64,000 nucleotides of DNA. Source: Lewinellaceae bacterium (GTDB lineage: Bacteria > Bacteroidota > Bacteroidia > Chitinophagales > Saprospiraceae). Each line of letters opens with the position of its first letter. Positions within the stretch are counted from its first letter, which is position 1. The position numbers were made by a program, and so were the translations under genes. Below are positions 16,975 to 25,915 of the stretch, piece by piece. The stretch is taken from assembly GCA_020636325.1 (NCBI GenBank), contig JACJYC010000020.1, positions 44,054 through 108,053 of the forward strand, read 5' to 3'. The notes beneath the pieces are model-generated. The model saw only the letters and a program-made list of their open reading frames with translations. It was not told the origin of the DNA and searched no databases.

Positions 16975-18150
16975 ATGGCCCAACAATCGCTGTACGATCA
17001 ACGCGGCGTCTCCGCTTCCAAGAGCGAAGTGCACGACGCAATCCAGCACCTCGATAAAGGGATATTCCCAAACGCTTTCTGCAAAGTGCTGCCCGATATC
17101 GCCGGCGCCGACCCCGGTTTTTGCAATATCATGCACGCCGACACGGCCGGGACCAAGACCAGCCTCGCCTACCTTTACTGGCGGGAAACGGGGGACCTTT
17201 CCGTTTGGAAAGGCATCGCCCAGGACGCGATCGTGATGAATCTGGACGATATGGCCTGCGTCGGTTGTTGCGACAATATCATCCTTTCTTCCACCATAGG
17301 CCGCAACAAGCACCTGATCAGCGGCGAGGTCATCAGCGCGCTCATTCAAGCTACCACGGACATCATTGACAACCTGGGCAAATACGGGATCGGCATCCAC
17401 CTGGCCGGCGGGGAAACGGCAGATGTGGGCGATATCGTTCGCACGGTCGACGTCGGTTATACGGCCTTTGCCCGAATGAAACGGTCGGAAATCATCGAAT
17501 GCCGCATCCGCCCCGGCGATGTGATCGTCGGACTGGCCAGTTTCGGTCAGGCAACCTACGAAGCGGAATACAACGGCGGCATGGGCAGCAACGGACTGAC
17601 CTCCGCCCGGCACGATATTTTCCAAAAGGTCTATGCCGGCAAATACCCGGAAAGTTTCGACCCCAATACGTCGGCCGATGTTGTGTATACCGGCTCCAGG
17701 CGGCTGACCGACCCGGTGGATGTGGCGGGAAAGCAGATCACGGCGGGCAAACTGGCGCTCTCCCCTACCCGATCCTACCTGCCCATCCTGAAACCGTTGA
17801 TTGCCGAACACCGGGAAAAGCTCCACGGCCTGATCCATTGCACGGGCGGCGGTCAGAGTAAGGTGGTCAAGTTCCTGCACGGCGCCCGAGCGGTAAAGAA
17901 TAACCTTTTTGATCCGCCGCCGCTCTTCAGCATGATCCGGGAGGAATCCGGGGCCGAATGGAAAGAGATGTACCAGGTTTTCAATATGGGCCACCGGATG
18001 GAGGTCTACCTGGCCGAAAAAGACGCCCACCTGGTATTGGACATGGCCGGAAAAATGGGCGTTGAAGCCCGGATCGTTGGTCATGTGGAGGCGGCGGAGC
18101 AGGCTTCGGTGGTGGTTTCGGGGCCGTTCGGGGAATTCTCGTTTTTTTGA
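16975..18150 (+). CDS. purM: Phosphoribosylformylglycinamidine cyclo-ligase (AIR synthase)
   Basis: Encodes 391 residues from the ATG at 16975, placed just downstream of a TATCTTTG box; the frame extends upstream but would include the promoter. It closes the imidazole ring in purine synthesis (FGAM to AIR, ATP-dependent). Visible features are MNLDDMACVGC (metal/phosphate binding), LAGGETADVGDIV, and GDVIVGLASFGQATYEAEYNGG. The C-terminal half has a conserved IHCTGGGQSKVVKF and FNMGHRMEVY. This is the longer Bacteroidota form compared with ~345 residues in E. coli. Confidence 0.9.
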   Translation: MAQQSLYDQRGVSASKSEVHDAIQHLDKGIFPNAFCKVLPDIAGADPGFCNIMHADTAGTKTSLAYLYWRETGDLSVWKGIAQDAIVMNLDDMACVGCCDNIILSSTIGRNKHLISGEVISALIQATTDIIDNLGKYGIGIHLAGGETADVGDIVRTVDVGYTAFARMKRSEIIECRIRPGDVIVGLASFGQATYEAEYNGGMGSNGLTSARHDIFQKVYAGKYPESFDPNTSADVVYTGSRRLTDPVDVAGKQITAGKLALSPTRSYLPILKPLIAEHREKLHGLIHCTGGGQSKVVKFLHGARAVKNNLFDPPPLFSMIREESGAEWKEMYQVFNMGHRMEVYLAEKDAHLVLDMAGKMGVEARIVGHVEAAEQASVVVSGPFGEFSFF

Positions 18151-18262
18151 TTAGAGGGAGCACTAAGGGCACTTAGGGCACTCAGTTTTGGGGGGGAAGA
18201 GAGGGACCACTAAGGGCACAAGATGAATTAAAGATGCCCGCCCTTAGTGAGCTGAGTGCCCT
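18151..18262. repeat. CACTAAGGGCAC repeats after purM
   Basis: Units such as CACTAAGGGCAC and CACTTAGGGCACTCAG occur on the left. The complementary GCCCTTAGTGAGCTGAGTGC and CCTCAGTGG occur on the right, and the two arms can pair. The array starts directly after the purM stop and ends 20 bp before nth. Confidence 0.75.
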
Positions 18263-18282
18263 CAGTGGTTAAAAAAATAAAA

Positions 18283-18918
18283 ATGTCCAAAAAAGAAAAA
18301 GCAAAAGCCATCGCCGCCATTCTGGACGAGCTTTTCCCGGAAACACCCATCCCGCTGGAGCACCAGGATCCCTACACCTTGCTGGTGGCCGTGGTACTGT
18401 CCGCCCAATGCACCGATGAACGCGTCAACCAGGTGACCCCTGCCCTTTTTGCCCTGGCGGATAATCCCAGGGACATGGCCAAACTCGATGTAGAGGAGAT
18501 CCGCGAAATCATCCGGCCGTGCGGTCTGTCACCGAGCAAATCCAAGGCCATCAGCGGATTGTCGCAAATTCTTGTCGAACAATACAACAGCCGGGTACCC
18601 GCAACCTTCGAAGACCTGGAAAAACTGCCCGGCGTGGGGCATAAAACCGCCTCCGTGGTCATGTCCCAGGCGTTCGGATACCCTGCATTCCCGGTGGATA
18701 CGCACATTCACCGGCTCGCCTGGCGTTGGGGGCTGAGTTCGGGAAAAAATGTGGAACAGACCGAAAAGGACCTCAAGGCGCTCTTCCCGGAAGATACCTG
18801 GAATAAACTCCACCTGCAGATCATTTACTTCGGCCGGAAGTATTGCCCCGCCCGGGGCCATGACCCGAAGGCGTGTCCGATCTGTTCGAAATATGGAATT
18901 AAGGAATTGTTTGATTGA
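18283..18918 (+). CDS. nth: Endonuclease III (DNA glycosylase/AP lyase)
   Basis: Encodes 211 residues from the ATG at 18283; an upstream GTG falls in a repeat. It removes oxidised pyrimidines and nicks abasic sites in base-excision repair. The helix-hairpin-helix LPGVGHKTASVV carries catalytic Lys121, and catalytic Asp139 lies in FPVDTHIHR. The C-terminus has Cys188, Cys198 and Cys201 but no fourth Cys, so the usual C-x6-C-x2-C-x5-C iron-sulphur cluster motif is incomplete. Catalytic residues are intact, so glycosylase activity is still likely. Confidence 0.92.
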   Translation: MSKKEKAKAIAAILDELFPETPIPLEHQDPYTLLVAVVLSAQCTDERVNQVTPALFALADNPRDMAKLDVEEIREIIRPCGLSPSKSKAISGLSQILVEQYNSRVPATFEDLEKLPGVGHKTASVVMSQAFGYPAFPVDTHIHRLAWRWGLSSGKNVEQTEKDLKALFPEDTWNKLHLQIIYFGRKYCPARGHDPKACPICSKYGIKELFD

Positions 18919-19057
18919 ATCGCCACGCCGCGGCGTGGTCGATTGGTTCGATTGGTTCCACCGCCCGCCGTAGCTTCAGCGAAGGAGGGGATTGGTTCGA
19001 TTGGTTCCACCGCCCGCCGTAGCTTCAGCGAAGGAGGGGATTGGTTCGATTGGGGCG
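18919..19057. repeat. 49-bp tandem repeat with nested hairpin after nth
   Basis: A 49-bp unit beginning GATTGGTTCGATTGGTTCC occurs at 18941-18989 and 18990-19038, with a partial third copy. Each copy contains a CCGCC...GTAGC/GCGAAGGAGG stem. A separate GCCACGCCGCGGCGTGG hairpin (18922-18938) lies between the stop codon and the first unit. The array starts at the nth stop. Confidence 0.88.
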
Positions 19058-19114
19058 TCCGTGGGTTGGTTACCCTAATCGCAACATTCGGCTAAATCGG
19101 TTCAATTCCTTCAA

Positions 19115-21592
19115 TTAAAAAGGATAGCCCAGTCCAAAATTAAAGGCCACTTTCCGGAACCCGAAACCGGAGAGATCCTCCCAGTAATCCCACTCGCGGG
19201 TTTTGCCTTCAAAATAGTTGCGCGGGAAGGAGTTGCGCAATTTTACCGCCATATCGAGCCGGAAGATGAAATAGGAAAAGTCGAACCGGAAGCCGAAGCC
19301 GCCGCCGACGGCGATCTGTTTGTAGAACGGATCGTTGAAGGTGAGCTGGCCGGTCGGGCTGTTCTCAATTTTGCGGCCTTTGAGCAGGAACTGGCTGCCG
19401 GCGCGCTCGGGGTCCGGCCGGAGGGTCCAGATGTTGCCGGCGTCCAGGAAAAGGGCCCCTTTAAGCCGCCACAGGATCTCAAACCGGTATTCGAGGTTCA
19501 TTTCGAATTTGAGGTCGCCGGTCTGGTACAGGCGCAGGTTATTGTCCGGATTGAGGGCAAGCACATCCTGGTATCCGCCGGGGCCGAGGCCGCGGGGCGC
19601 CCAGGCGCGGATGCTGTTGGGGCCGCCGACGTAGAACTGCTTGACGTAGGGTACGTCGGAGGTAAACCCGAAGGGCCGGGCGATCCCGAGGTTAACCCGG
19701 AAGGCAACGCTGTTTTTCTGGGTCAGCTGCCGGTAATACCGGAAATCGCCTTCCAGTTTGAGGTATTGCGAGAAGTTGATCGTATCGGCGATGCGCCAGG
19801 TTTCCGGCTTGAGCGAAAACTCGTTGTAGACGGCGTTGGCCGCCCAGATTTCGGCGCCGGCCATTTCGGCGGAAAAGCTGAAATAGTTGGATTCGCCGAA
19901 CCGGTTCTGGCGGCCGCTGTGGATATAGCTGAAATCGCGGAACAGCAGGCTTACAAACAGCTGGGGGCCGAAGCTCCGCTTGAGGAAGCCGTTTTCCTCG
20001 CGCACCTTTTCAAAAGCGGCCTCGGTCTTTGGGATGAGCAGGTCGATGCCCATATGGTTGATCAGCATCCGTTGGGTATTGCTGAGCTGGACATCATAGC
20101 CGTAGGAGGCGTTGAACAGGTTGTAGCGGTACCAGTTGAGGATCAGGATATAATTGTAGCTGGCGGAGGTCCGGGTCACGGAGTTGTCTTTCAGCGCGTC
20201 ATAGGCAAAATTGCTGAGCACATGCCTGTTCTTGCCGAACGGGATGCTGTTGAGCCCCCGCCAAATCCCCAGGAAATCCCGGAAACGGGGGGTGTACAGG
20301 TCGGTCTGCAGCCGGATATCGACCGTATTCCAGAAAGGTCGTTCCTTGAAATTGACCTCCACCCCGGTCGACAGGTTGGCCTGCAGTTGTTCGGCGCCGT
20401 TGAAGAGGTTCCGGTTCTTGAAGGTGGGGTGCACCGCAAAGCCGAACAGGTTGCCGGCGCCGGAAACCCCGTCCCGGTTGGTGAAATTGACCTCAAAATC
20501 GGCCCCCATTTCCATTTTGAAGTTGGGCGTCAACTCCACCCGGAAGTTGAGGGTATTGGGCCGGATGGTATCCACTTCCTGTTTGATGCGAACGAAACGA
20601 AAGACATTGAGGGCCCCGAGCTGTTTATTGGATTTGTCAAAATTCTCCTGGCTGAACAAATCGCCGGGTTTGAGCTGGATCGCATCCAGGATCACCCCGG
20701 GCCGCACCTTGCCGCCGTTGACGCCGTTGTGGATATAATAACCGTTGATCAGGGTATCGGCTGATTGGGTAACGGTATCCCGGGCCGGATCAAAATCAGT
20801 AAAGACGTGGATCTGGCCGATGCGATAGGCTTTATGCAGTGAATCCTGAAAAGGCGGCAGGATGGTCATGATCAGCTTTGCCGTATCCGGATGAAGGGTA
20901 TCGATGACCAGTTGTTCGAAGTAATTGGGATAAAAAAAGGCGTAACCGTTGTTTCGCAAATAGGAGGAGATCCGCAACTTTTCCTCTTCAAACCGGTCCA
21001 AATTGACCTCCTCTCCCGGTTTGAGCCTTGACTCATCCTTTACCTTTTCCAGCTGCCACAGGATGTTGTGGTCGGTTGAGGTATAGGTAACGGAGTCGAT
21101 ATAATACTGCCTGCCCGGATTGACAAAATAGTCCACATAGGCTTTGGTGTTGCGCTTCCCTTTGAAATAGTCCTCAGCGATCACCTTCGCGTCAAAATAA
21201 CCGAGGGACTGAAGCCGCAAGGTCATGTTTTCGGCCGTCTTTTTGGCCAGGCCTTCATCGTAAATGGCCGGCTTTTCGGCAATCACCCTGCGCTGGAACC
21301 GGTCAAAACTCGTTGTATCGCCGGGCCCCTGGGTAGCAAACCAAAACCATTCCCTGGGGATCACGAACAGGAATTTTCGGTTGGGAACCTGTTGAAAGTA
21401 CGGCGTCAGCTCAGCTTTGATGCTGTTTTTGCCTTTGACATTGACCTTGTTGCCTTTGCTGTCCTTGAACTTGATCTCGTTGCCGCGCACCAGGCTCTGA
21501 CCCTCCTTCAGGAATTTGGCCGTACCGCAACCGCTCAGCAACAGAAGCGGAAAAACGGCGAGGAATATGTATTTTGCCCGGCGGAATATCAT
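19115..21592 (-). CDS. tamL: TamL-like outer-membrane assembly lipoprotein (Omp85 family)
   Basis: Encodes 825 residues from the ATG at 21592. A lipoprotein signal ends in LLLLSGC, so the N-terminal Cys would be acylated; this is typical of the Bacteroidota TamA homologue TamL. POTRA-like repeats cover about residues 40-430 (e.g. RLQSLGYFDAKV, QLGALNVFRFVRIKQEVD). An Omp85 barrel follows, with the GGPNSIRAWAPRGLGPGGY stretch (L6-type RxW/G loop) and a terminal GLGYPF. It should help insert proteins or lipids in the outer membrane together with a TamB-like partner, which is not in this window. The start is 13 bp from the divergent methyltransferase gene. Confidence 0.88.
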   Translation of the reverse strand: MIFRRAKYIFLAVFPLLLLSGCGTAKFLKEGQSLVRGNEIKFKDSKGNKVNVKGKNSIKAELTPYFQQVPNRKFLFVIPREWFWFATQGPGDTTSFDRFQRRVIAEKPAIYDEGLAKKTAENMTLRLQSLGYFDAKVIAEDYFKGKRNTKAYVDYFVNPGRQYYIDSVTYTSTDHNILWQLEKVKDESRLKPGEEVNLDRFEEEKLRISSYLRNNGYAFFYPNYFEQLVIDTLHPDTAKLIMTILPPFQDSLHKAYRIGQIHVFTDFDPARDTVTQSADTLINGYYIHNGVNGGKVRPGVILDAIQLKPGDLFSQENFDKSNKQLGALNVFRFVRIKQEVDTIRPNTLNFRVELTPNFKMEMGADFEVNFTNRDGVSGAGNLFGFAVHPTFKNRNLFNGAEQLQANLSTGVEVNFKERPFWNTVDIRLQTDLYTPRFRDFLGIWRGLNSIPFGKNRHVLSNFAYDALKDNSVTRTSASYNYILILNWYRYNLFNASYGYDVQLSNTQRMLINHMGIDLLIPKTEAAFEKVREENGFLKRSFGPQLFVSLLFRDFSYIHSGRQNRFGESNYFSFSAEMAGAEIWAANAVYNEFSLKPETWRIADTINFSQYLKLEGDFRYYRQLTQKNSVAFRVNLGIARPFGFTSDVPYVKQFYVGGPNSIRAWAPRGLGPGGYQDVLALNPDNNLRLYQTGDLKFEMNLEYRFEILWRLKGALFLDAGNIWTLRPDPERAGSQFLLKGRKIENSPTGQLTFNDPFYKQIAVGGGFGFRFDFSYFIFRLDMAVKLRNSFPRNYFEGKTREWDYWEDLSGFGFRKVAFNFGLGYPF

Positions 21593-21605
21593 AACATAAG
21601 CGCTA

Positions 21606-22376
21606 ATGGCGGTTTCAAAAAACAGGATCAAGTGGCTCAAGTCCCTGCACATCAAAAAGTACAGGCAAAAGTATAACAATTTTATAGTAGAGGGCGACAA
21701 AATGGTCCGTGAAGTCCTGGACCAGAACCCGGCCGCCATGCTGGAATTATACGCTCTTGAGCCCTGGTTGTCAACGAACCTCCCCAAGGGTAAAGTACCG
21801 GCCGACCGTATTTTTGACGTTTCCCTAACAGAATTGGGCCAGATGTCCGGCCAGAACACCCCCAACCAGGCCCTTGCGCTCCTCGATTGCGATGCCCTGC
21901 CCAATGTCATACCCGATAAGAACGGCCTGGTGCTCTACCTCGATCAGATCCAGGACCCCGGGAATATGGGCGCTATCCTGCGCATCGCCGACTGGTTCGG
22001 GTTGCCGGGCGTGATCGCCGGCCCGGGAAGCGCTGACCGGTTTAATGCCAAGGTGATCCAGTCAACCATGGGCGCCTTTCTTCGGGTACCGGTCGAAGAA
22101 ACCGACCTGGGTGCATTTCTATCCGGGCGTTCCGACTACAAGATCCTGGCAGCCGATGCGAAGGGGGTCAATGCGTTCACCTATCCTTTCCCGGAAAAAG
22201 CCGTCCTGATCATCGGTAATGAAGGTAACGGTATTGCTCCCGGATTGTTCAGCCTGACGGACGAAGTGGTGAGCATTCCCAAAGGAGCGGAGGGCGGGGC
22301 GGAATCCCTGAATGCTGCTGTGGCAGCGGGTATCATCTGTGCCGCCTTCCAACAGTATACTTACCAAAAAAAATAA
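21606..22376 (+). CDS. SpoU/TrmH-family RNA 2'-O-methyltransferase
   Basis: Encodes 256 residues. An N-terminal substrate-binding region (about 1-100) is followed by a SPOUT domain with the three family motifs: DQIQDPGNMGAILRIADWFG, IIGNEGNGI, and SIPKGAEGGAESLNAAVAAGI. Members methylate 2'-OH groups in tRNA or rRNA using S-adenosylmethionine; the exact site cannot be predicted. It is divergent from tamL, so the two probably share a compact promoter region. A palindromic repeat follows the stop. Confidence 0.92.
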   Translation: MAVSKNRIKWLKSLHIKKYRQKYNNFIVEGDKMVREVLDQNPAAMLELYALEPWLSTNLPKGKVPADRIFDVSLTELGQMSGQNTPNQALALLDCDALPNVIPDKNGLVLYLDQIQDPGNMGAILRIADWFGLPGVIAGPGSADRFNAKVIQSTMGAFLRVPVEETDLGAFLSGRSDYKILAADAKGVNAFTYPFPEKAVLIIGNEGNGIAPGLFSLTDEVVSIPKGAEGGAESLNAAVAAGIICAAFQQYTYQKK

Positions 22377-22390
22377 ACATTCGGCATTTT

Positions 22391-22450
22391 CATCATGTAG
22401 AGGCGCAAGATTTTGCGTCTCTACATGGGCAAAATCTTGCGTCTCTACAT
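22391..22450. repeat. GTAGAGACGCAA palindromes between convergent genes
   Basis: A 15-bp-arm inverted repeat (arms CATGTAGAGGCGCAA and TTGCGTCTCTACATG, one G-U pair) is followed by another half copy. It lies between the convergent methyltransferase and protease genes and can terminate transcription from both sides. Confidence 0.75.
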
Positions 22451-24364
22451 GTCCCCGTGTGCCGAGCCGTTCAAATCCCCCGATTTGATGCCGATGAAAT
22501 CAAAATCGGTTACGGAGGGAAAATTGGTACCCTCAATAAACGTCGGCCAATTATCCAGGAACGGTTGGTTGGGATCGGTGAATTGGTACCCTTGCGGGAT
22601 GAATTGCCAGGACGGTACCGACCCGAAACTCTCATTGATGTGCAGGATCACCTTCTGGACCTGGATCAGGTCGAGCGTTGAGACGCTGCCCGAGGCATTC
22701 ACATCGGCTGCGATCTTGATATACGGACTTGTGATCACCTGGATGCCGAGGATATGCTTGCGCAAGGCGATGATATCGAGGGTCGAAACGCCGTTGGTGG
22801 CGTTGTAGTCCTTTTCCGCCCACACTTTGAAATGGGTGCCGGCAGGTACGTTCACCAGCGGGAAGGTGCCGTCGGCGTAATTCGGATACACGATGGTGTC
22901 GTTGCCGGCTACAAAGTGGATCATGGCCCCTGTGATCGGGTCGCCGTCCTCGGTACCCAGAAACCCCACACCGGCCGAGCCGCCGGCAAAATAGGTCCCG
23001 TTGAGCTCCATCACGCCGGTGTTATCCGGGTCGAGCCAGTCTTTCAACCGGGTTGCCGGTGTTCCGCCGCCGTCCCAAGCCCTGCTCAGCCGCCCGAACC
23101 AGGCTTGCGAGCCCGTGCAATCGGTCAGGTTGGGGTTGCCGCCGTGGAGGTGTCCCACCATTTTGCCGGTCTTGTTGAGCAAGGCCGCCCCGGAAGATCC
23201 GACCTCAAAGCCGCCGACGGAATAGATGACGTTAAAATGGTTTTGCGGCGGGGTGGTCACCCCATTGTCCCAATTGATCGAACTGTTGTAAACGGTGGCT
23301 GCCTGATAGCTGGCCCCTATTTTTTTGATGTCCCCCCTCGGGTGGTGAAAAATATAACTTGTATCGGGGCCGACCCCGTCCCGGTTCCAACCCAGGTAGT
23401 ACGTCATATATTGGGATGGTACGTCATTCATCAGTTCCACCAGCAGAAAGTCGTTCTCGCGGCGCCCGGCCCGGTAAATGCTGCCCATCATGGAATCGTA
23501 GTCCGGTTCGACAGCGGGTTCAGGGCAGGCTGCGGATTCATAATTGAAATCGAACCGCCAAAGGTCGTATTCCGGGGTATAGCCGTCCATGCAATGGAAC
23601 CCGGTATAGATATAGGGCGTAAGATCCTGCCTGACGTTGTTCATCAGGTTGCCGGTACAACGGCCCATACCCTCGGCCACTACAATGATGATCCGGCAGA
23701 TACCCCGCCGTTGGTCCGGCAGGCGATCACCCGGCGCGCAAACGGCGTTGTCGTGGCAGGCCAGCGAAGTCCCGAAGTCGAATGCCGGCGACCTAGGCCC
23801 ACTTTCATCCTGGCGATAACCGTGGTCTATGCGGTAGATATGGAAGGGCAGCGTGCCGCGGGCGGACTGGGGTTCGTAATATTCCAAAACAGCCTGGTCG
23901 CCGTCGATGAGGCCGAGCCAGGTCCGTTTTCCGGCAGGCATTTTTTCGGGCGTATACGGGCCGAAGAGTTGCCAGTTATCGGTTTTGTACAAATAAAGCC
24001 GGCCGCCTTCCGGCAGGTTGACCTGGTCAAAAAAAACCGCCAGCGACAAGGCGCCCTGGCTCCGGACGGCCATCCGCCACACGCGGTCGCCGTTGGGCAG
24101 ATCGGTCCACTCACCGGAGGCCAGCGGGTTGATATCGGCGGACATGGATTTGGAGAACCGGGTGCCTGGTCCGCGTTCGTCTTCCTGCCGGACGGCTGCC
24201 CAGTCTATGGCCGGCATGGAAACGACGGGAACGGTCTGGGAAGGCAAAAATGAGCTAAAGCGTTTGTCGAAGGAAGGCGGCAAATCGTTTTGAGCCGTAA
24301 GCAGACAGGCGCTAATGATCAGCATCAGCCCTGACAGGCAAATGGAGGTATATTTGTTCGGCAT
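22445..24364 (-). CDS. Secreted trypsin-like serine protease with dockerin-like repeats
   Basis: Encodes 639 residues from the ATG at 24364 (a TTG upstream is unlikely). The signal peptide ends near CLLTAQ. The domain after residue ~200 looks like a lysyl-endopeptidase/trypsin fold: catalytic His in YTGFHCMDG, Asp in ENDFLLVEL, and Ser in GSSGAALLN followed by GHLHGG. Paired Cys residues suggest disulphides. The C-terminal ~110 residues hold two F-type helices with Ca-binding-like loops (GVSTLDIIALRKHILG and DVNASGSVSTLDLIQVQKVIL), similar to a type I dockerin. The last ~50 residues, ending in DFDFIGIKSGDLNGSA, are common in secreted Saprospiria proteins. An extracellular role is likely. Confidence 0.8.
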   Translation of the reverse strand: MPNKYTSICLSGLMLIISACLLTAQNDLPPSFDKRFSSFLPSQTVPVVSMPAIDWAAVRQEDERGPGTRFSKSMSADINPLASGEWTDLPNGDRVWRMAVRSQGALSLAVFFDQVNLPEGGRLYLYKTDNWQLFGPYTPEKMPAGKRTWLGLIDGDQAVLEYYEPQSARGTLPFHIYRIDHGYRQDESGPRSPAFDFGTSLACHDNAVCAPGDRLPDQRRGICRIIIVVAEGMGRCTGNLMNNVRQDLTPYIYTGFHCMDGYTPEYDLWRFDFNYESAACPEPAVEPDYDSMMGSIYRAGRRENDFLLVELMNDVPSQYMTYYLGWNRDGVGPDTSYIFHHPRGDIKKIGASYQAATVYNSSINWDNGVTTPPQNHFNVIYSVGGFEVGSSGAALLNKTGKMVGHLHGGNPNLTDCTGSQAWFGRLSRAWDGGGTPATRLKDWLDPDNTGVMELNGTYFAGGSAGVGFLGTEDGDPITGAMIHFVAGNDTIVYPNYADGTFPLVNVPAGTHFKVWAEKDYNATNGVSTLDIIALRKHILGIQVITSPYIKIAADVNASGSVSTLDLIQVQKVILHINESFGSVPSWQFIPQGYQFTDPNQPFLDNWPTFIEGTNFPSVTDFDFIGIKSGDLNGSAHGDM

Positions 24365-24420
24365 GGGATTATGCGTTTTGCAATTCAACTATCAAAGGTA
24401 CGATAATTTCGCGATTTGAC

Positions 24421-24428
24421 TATATTTG
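24421..24428 (+). promoter_or_regulatory. -7 box of the DUF2231-cytochrome gene
   Basis: TATATTTG matches TAnnTTTG exactly and lies 22 bp before the ATG at 24451. A -33 element is not obvious. Confidence 0.45.
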
Positions 24429-24450
24429 CTGAACCAGAACAAAGCGAAAA

Positions 24451-25850
24451 ATGCCACTTCTTTTATCCGCCGACTGGGGATTATTCTTCGGCCGGTTCCA
24501 TCCGTTGGTCGTCCATTTGCCGATCGGCCTGCTCTTGCTGGCGGCCGTGCTGGAATGGGCGCCGAAAGCCCGATTTGGTCCCGCAGCCCGCCTGGGTTGG
24601 ATAACCGGAGGTATTACGGCCGTCGTTGCCGTAATCTGCGGCTGGTTGCTGGCCGGCGGCGGCGGTTACGGCGCAGGGCTGGGCTGGCACCGCTGGTTGG
24701 GGGTCGTGACGATGATAGCAGGATTGGGCGGCGCATGGTTCACCCAAAAATTTCCGGATAAGGCCCGTTGGTACGGACTGGCGACCCTCGTTCTGGTCAC
24801 ATTGACCGGCCACCTCGGAGGCAAGCTCACCCATGGAGAGCAGTACCTTTGGCAATACGCACCATCCTTTATTCAAAAACTGGCCGGCGCAGATCTTTCC
24901 GAAGATAACAAGACCGACCTTTCCCTGGCAGACCCCGATTCGATAGGGGTATATGCCGCTTTATCCGGCCGGTCCTGGATCGAAAATGCGTACAATGCCA
25001 TGGCACGGACAAGCAGAACGGCGGCCTGCGGCTGGACAGCCTCCAATACCTCCAGAAAGGTGGGGAAAGCGGGCCGTTGTTCACCGCCGGACAGGCCATG
25101 GAAAGCGAATGGTTGCACCGGGTGACCCTGCCGCGTTCCAATTCAAAGGCCATGCCGCCCTCGGGAGAGCCCCTCTCTTACGCGGAGATCCGCCTGCTGG
25201 CGTGGTGGGTCGACCAGGGCGCTGACCCGGATACCTGTGTGGGGCAACTCGCCGTTCCGGACGACATCAAGGCCTTATTGATGCGGGACTACAAATTCGA
25301 CACCCGGAAAAGACCCTATGCCGAACGGCTTCAGGTGGCCGCCGCCAACCCAGGCGATCTGAAAAAACTGGAGGAAGCCGGCTGGAAGGTGCACGCCGTG
25401 GCCCAGAATTCGGGTGCGATCCGCCTGGGTATGATGCCGGGGATGGAACTGTCGGATGCGGCCTTTCAATCGCTGGGGCCGGTTGCAGAAAACGTGGTCT
25501 GGCTTGACCTTGAAGGGGCTCAATTGCCCGAGAACGCCATGGAGACCATTGGAAAGCTGCCCAACCTGGTACAATTGCGGCTGCAACAGTCCAATATTAC
25601 GGACGAGGGGATTGCCCGATTATCCCATCTGCGACATCTGGAATCGCTGAATCTATACGGCACGCAGGTTACTGACGCAGTTCTTACACCGATCGAAGGT
25701 TTTCCTGCCCTGAAAAGGCTGTACCTCTGGCAGACCCAAACCACGAAGGAGGGGGTGGAAATGCTGCGCAAGCAACGGCCCGGCCTGGAGGTGGATACCG
25801 GGGTAGAGCAGGAGGCCGGGTTGGTCGATGCGGCGCCGGCGAAGGAGTAA
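24451..25850 (+). pseudogene. Frameshifted DUF2231 - cytochrome c - LRR membrane protein
   Basis: The reading frame from ATG 24451 encodes a membrane region (FFGRFHPLVVHLPIGLLLLA, typical of DUF2231) with about four helices. From about 24963 the sensible protein continues in the -1 frame: RPVLDRKCVQCHG (a CxxCH haem site), then GGLRLDSLQ, LPRSNSKAMPPSGEPLS and AWWVDQGADP, as in planctomycete-type cytochrome c domains. Leucine-rich repeats (ARLSHLRHLESLNLYG) follow to 25850. The -1 frame has a stop at 24906-24908, so the shift lies between there and about 25000. A one-base loss, a sequencing error or a programmed -1 shift would all explain it. The intact protein would be about 465 residues, membrane-bound, with an exported haem domain. 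Confidence 0.75.
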
Positions 25851-25915
25851 ATTCGATTGATTCGATTAAGGGCTTTAAGCAACCTAATACCTGAACCACT
25901 TTCAACCAACCGGTC

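Noticed and set aside
24961..24967. Classical -1 slippery heptamer at the frameshift
   Set aside because: The local bases (GCTTTATCC) do not form an X XXY YYZ heptamer, so programmed shifting is not favoured over a simple one-base loss.
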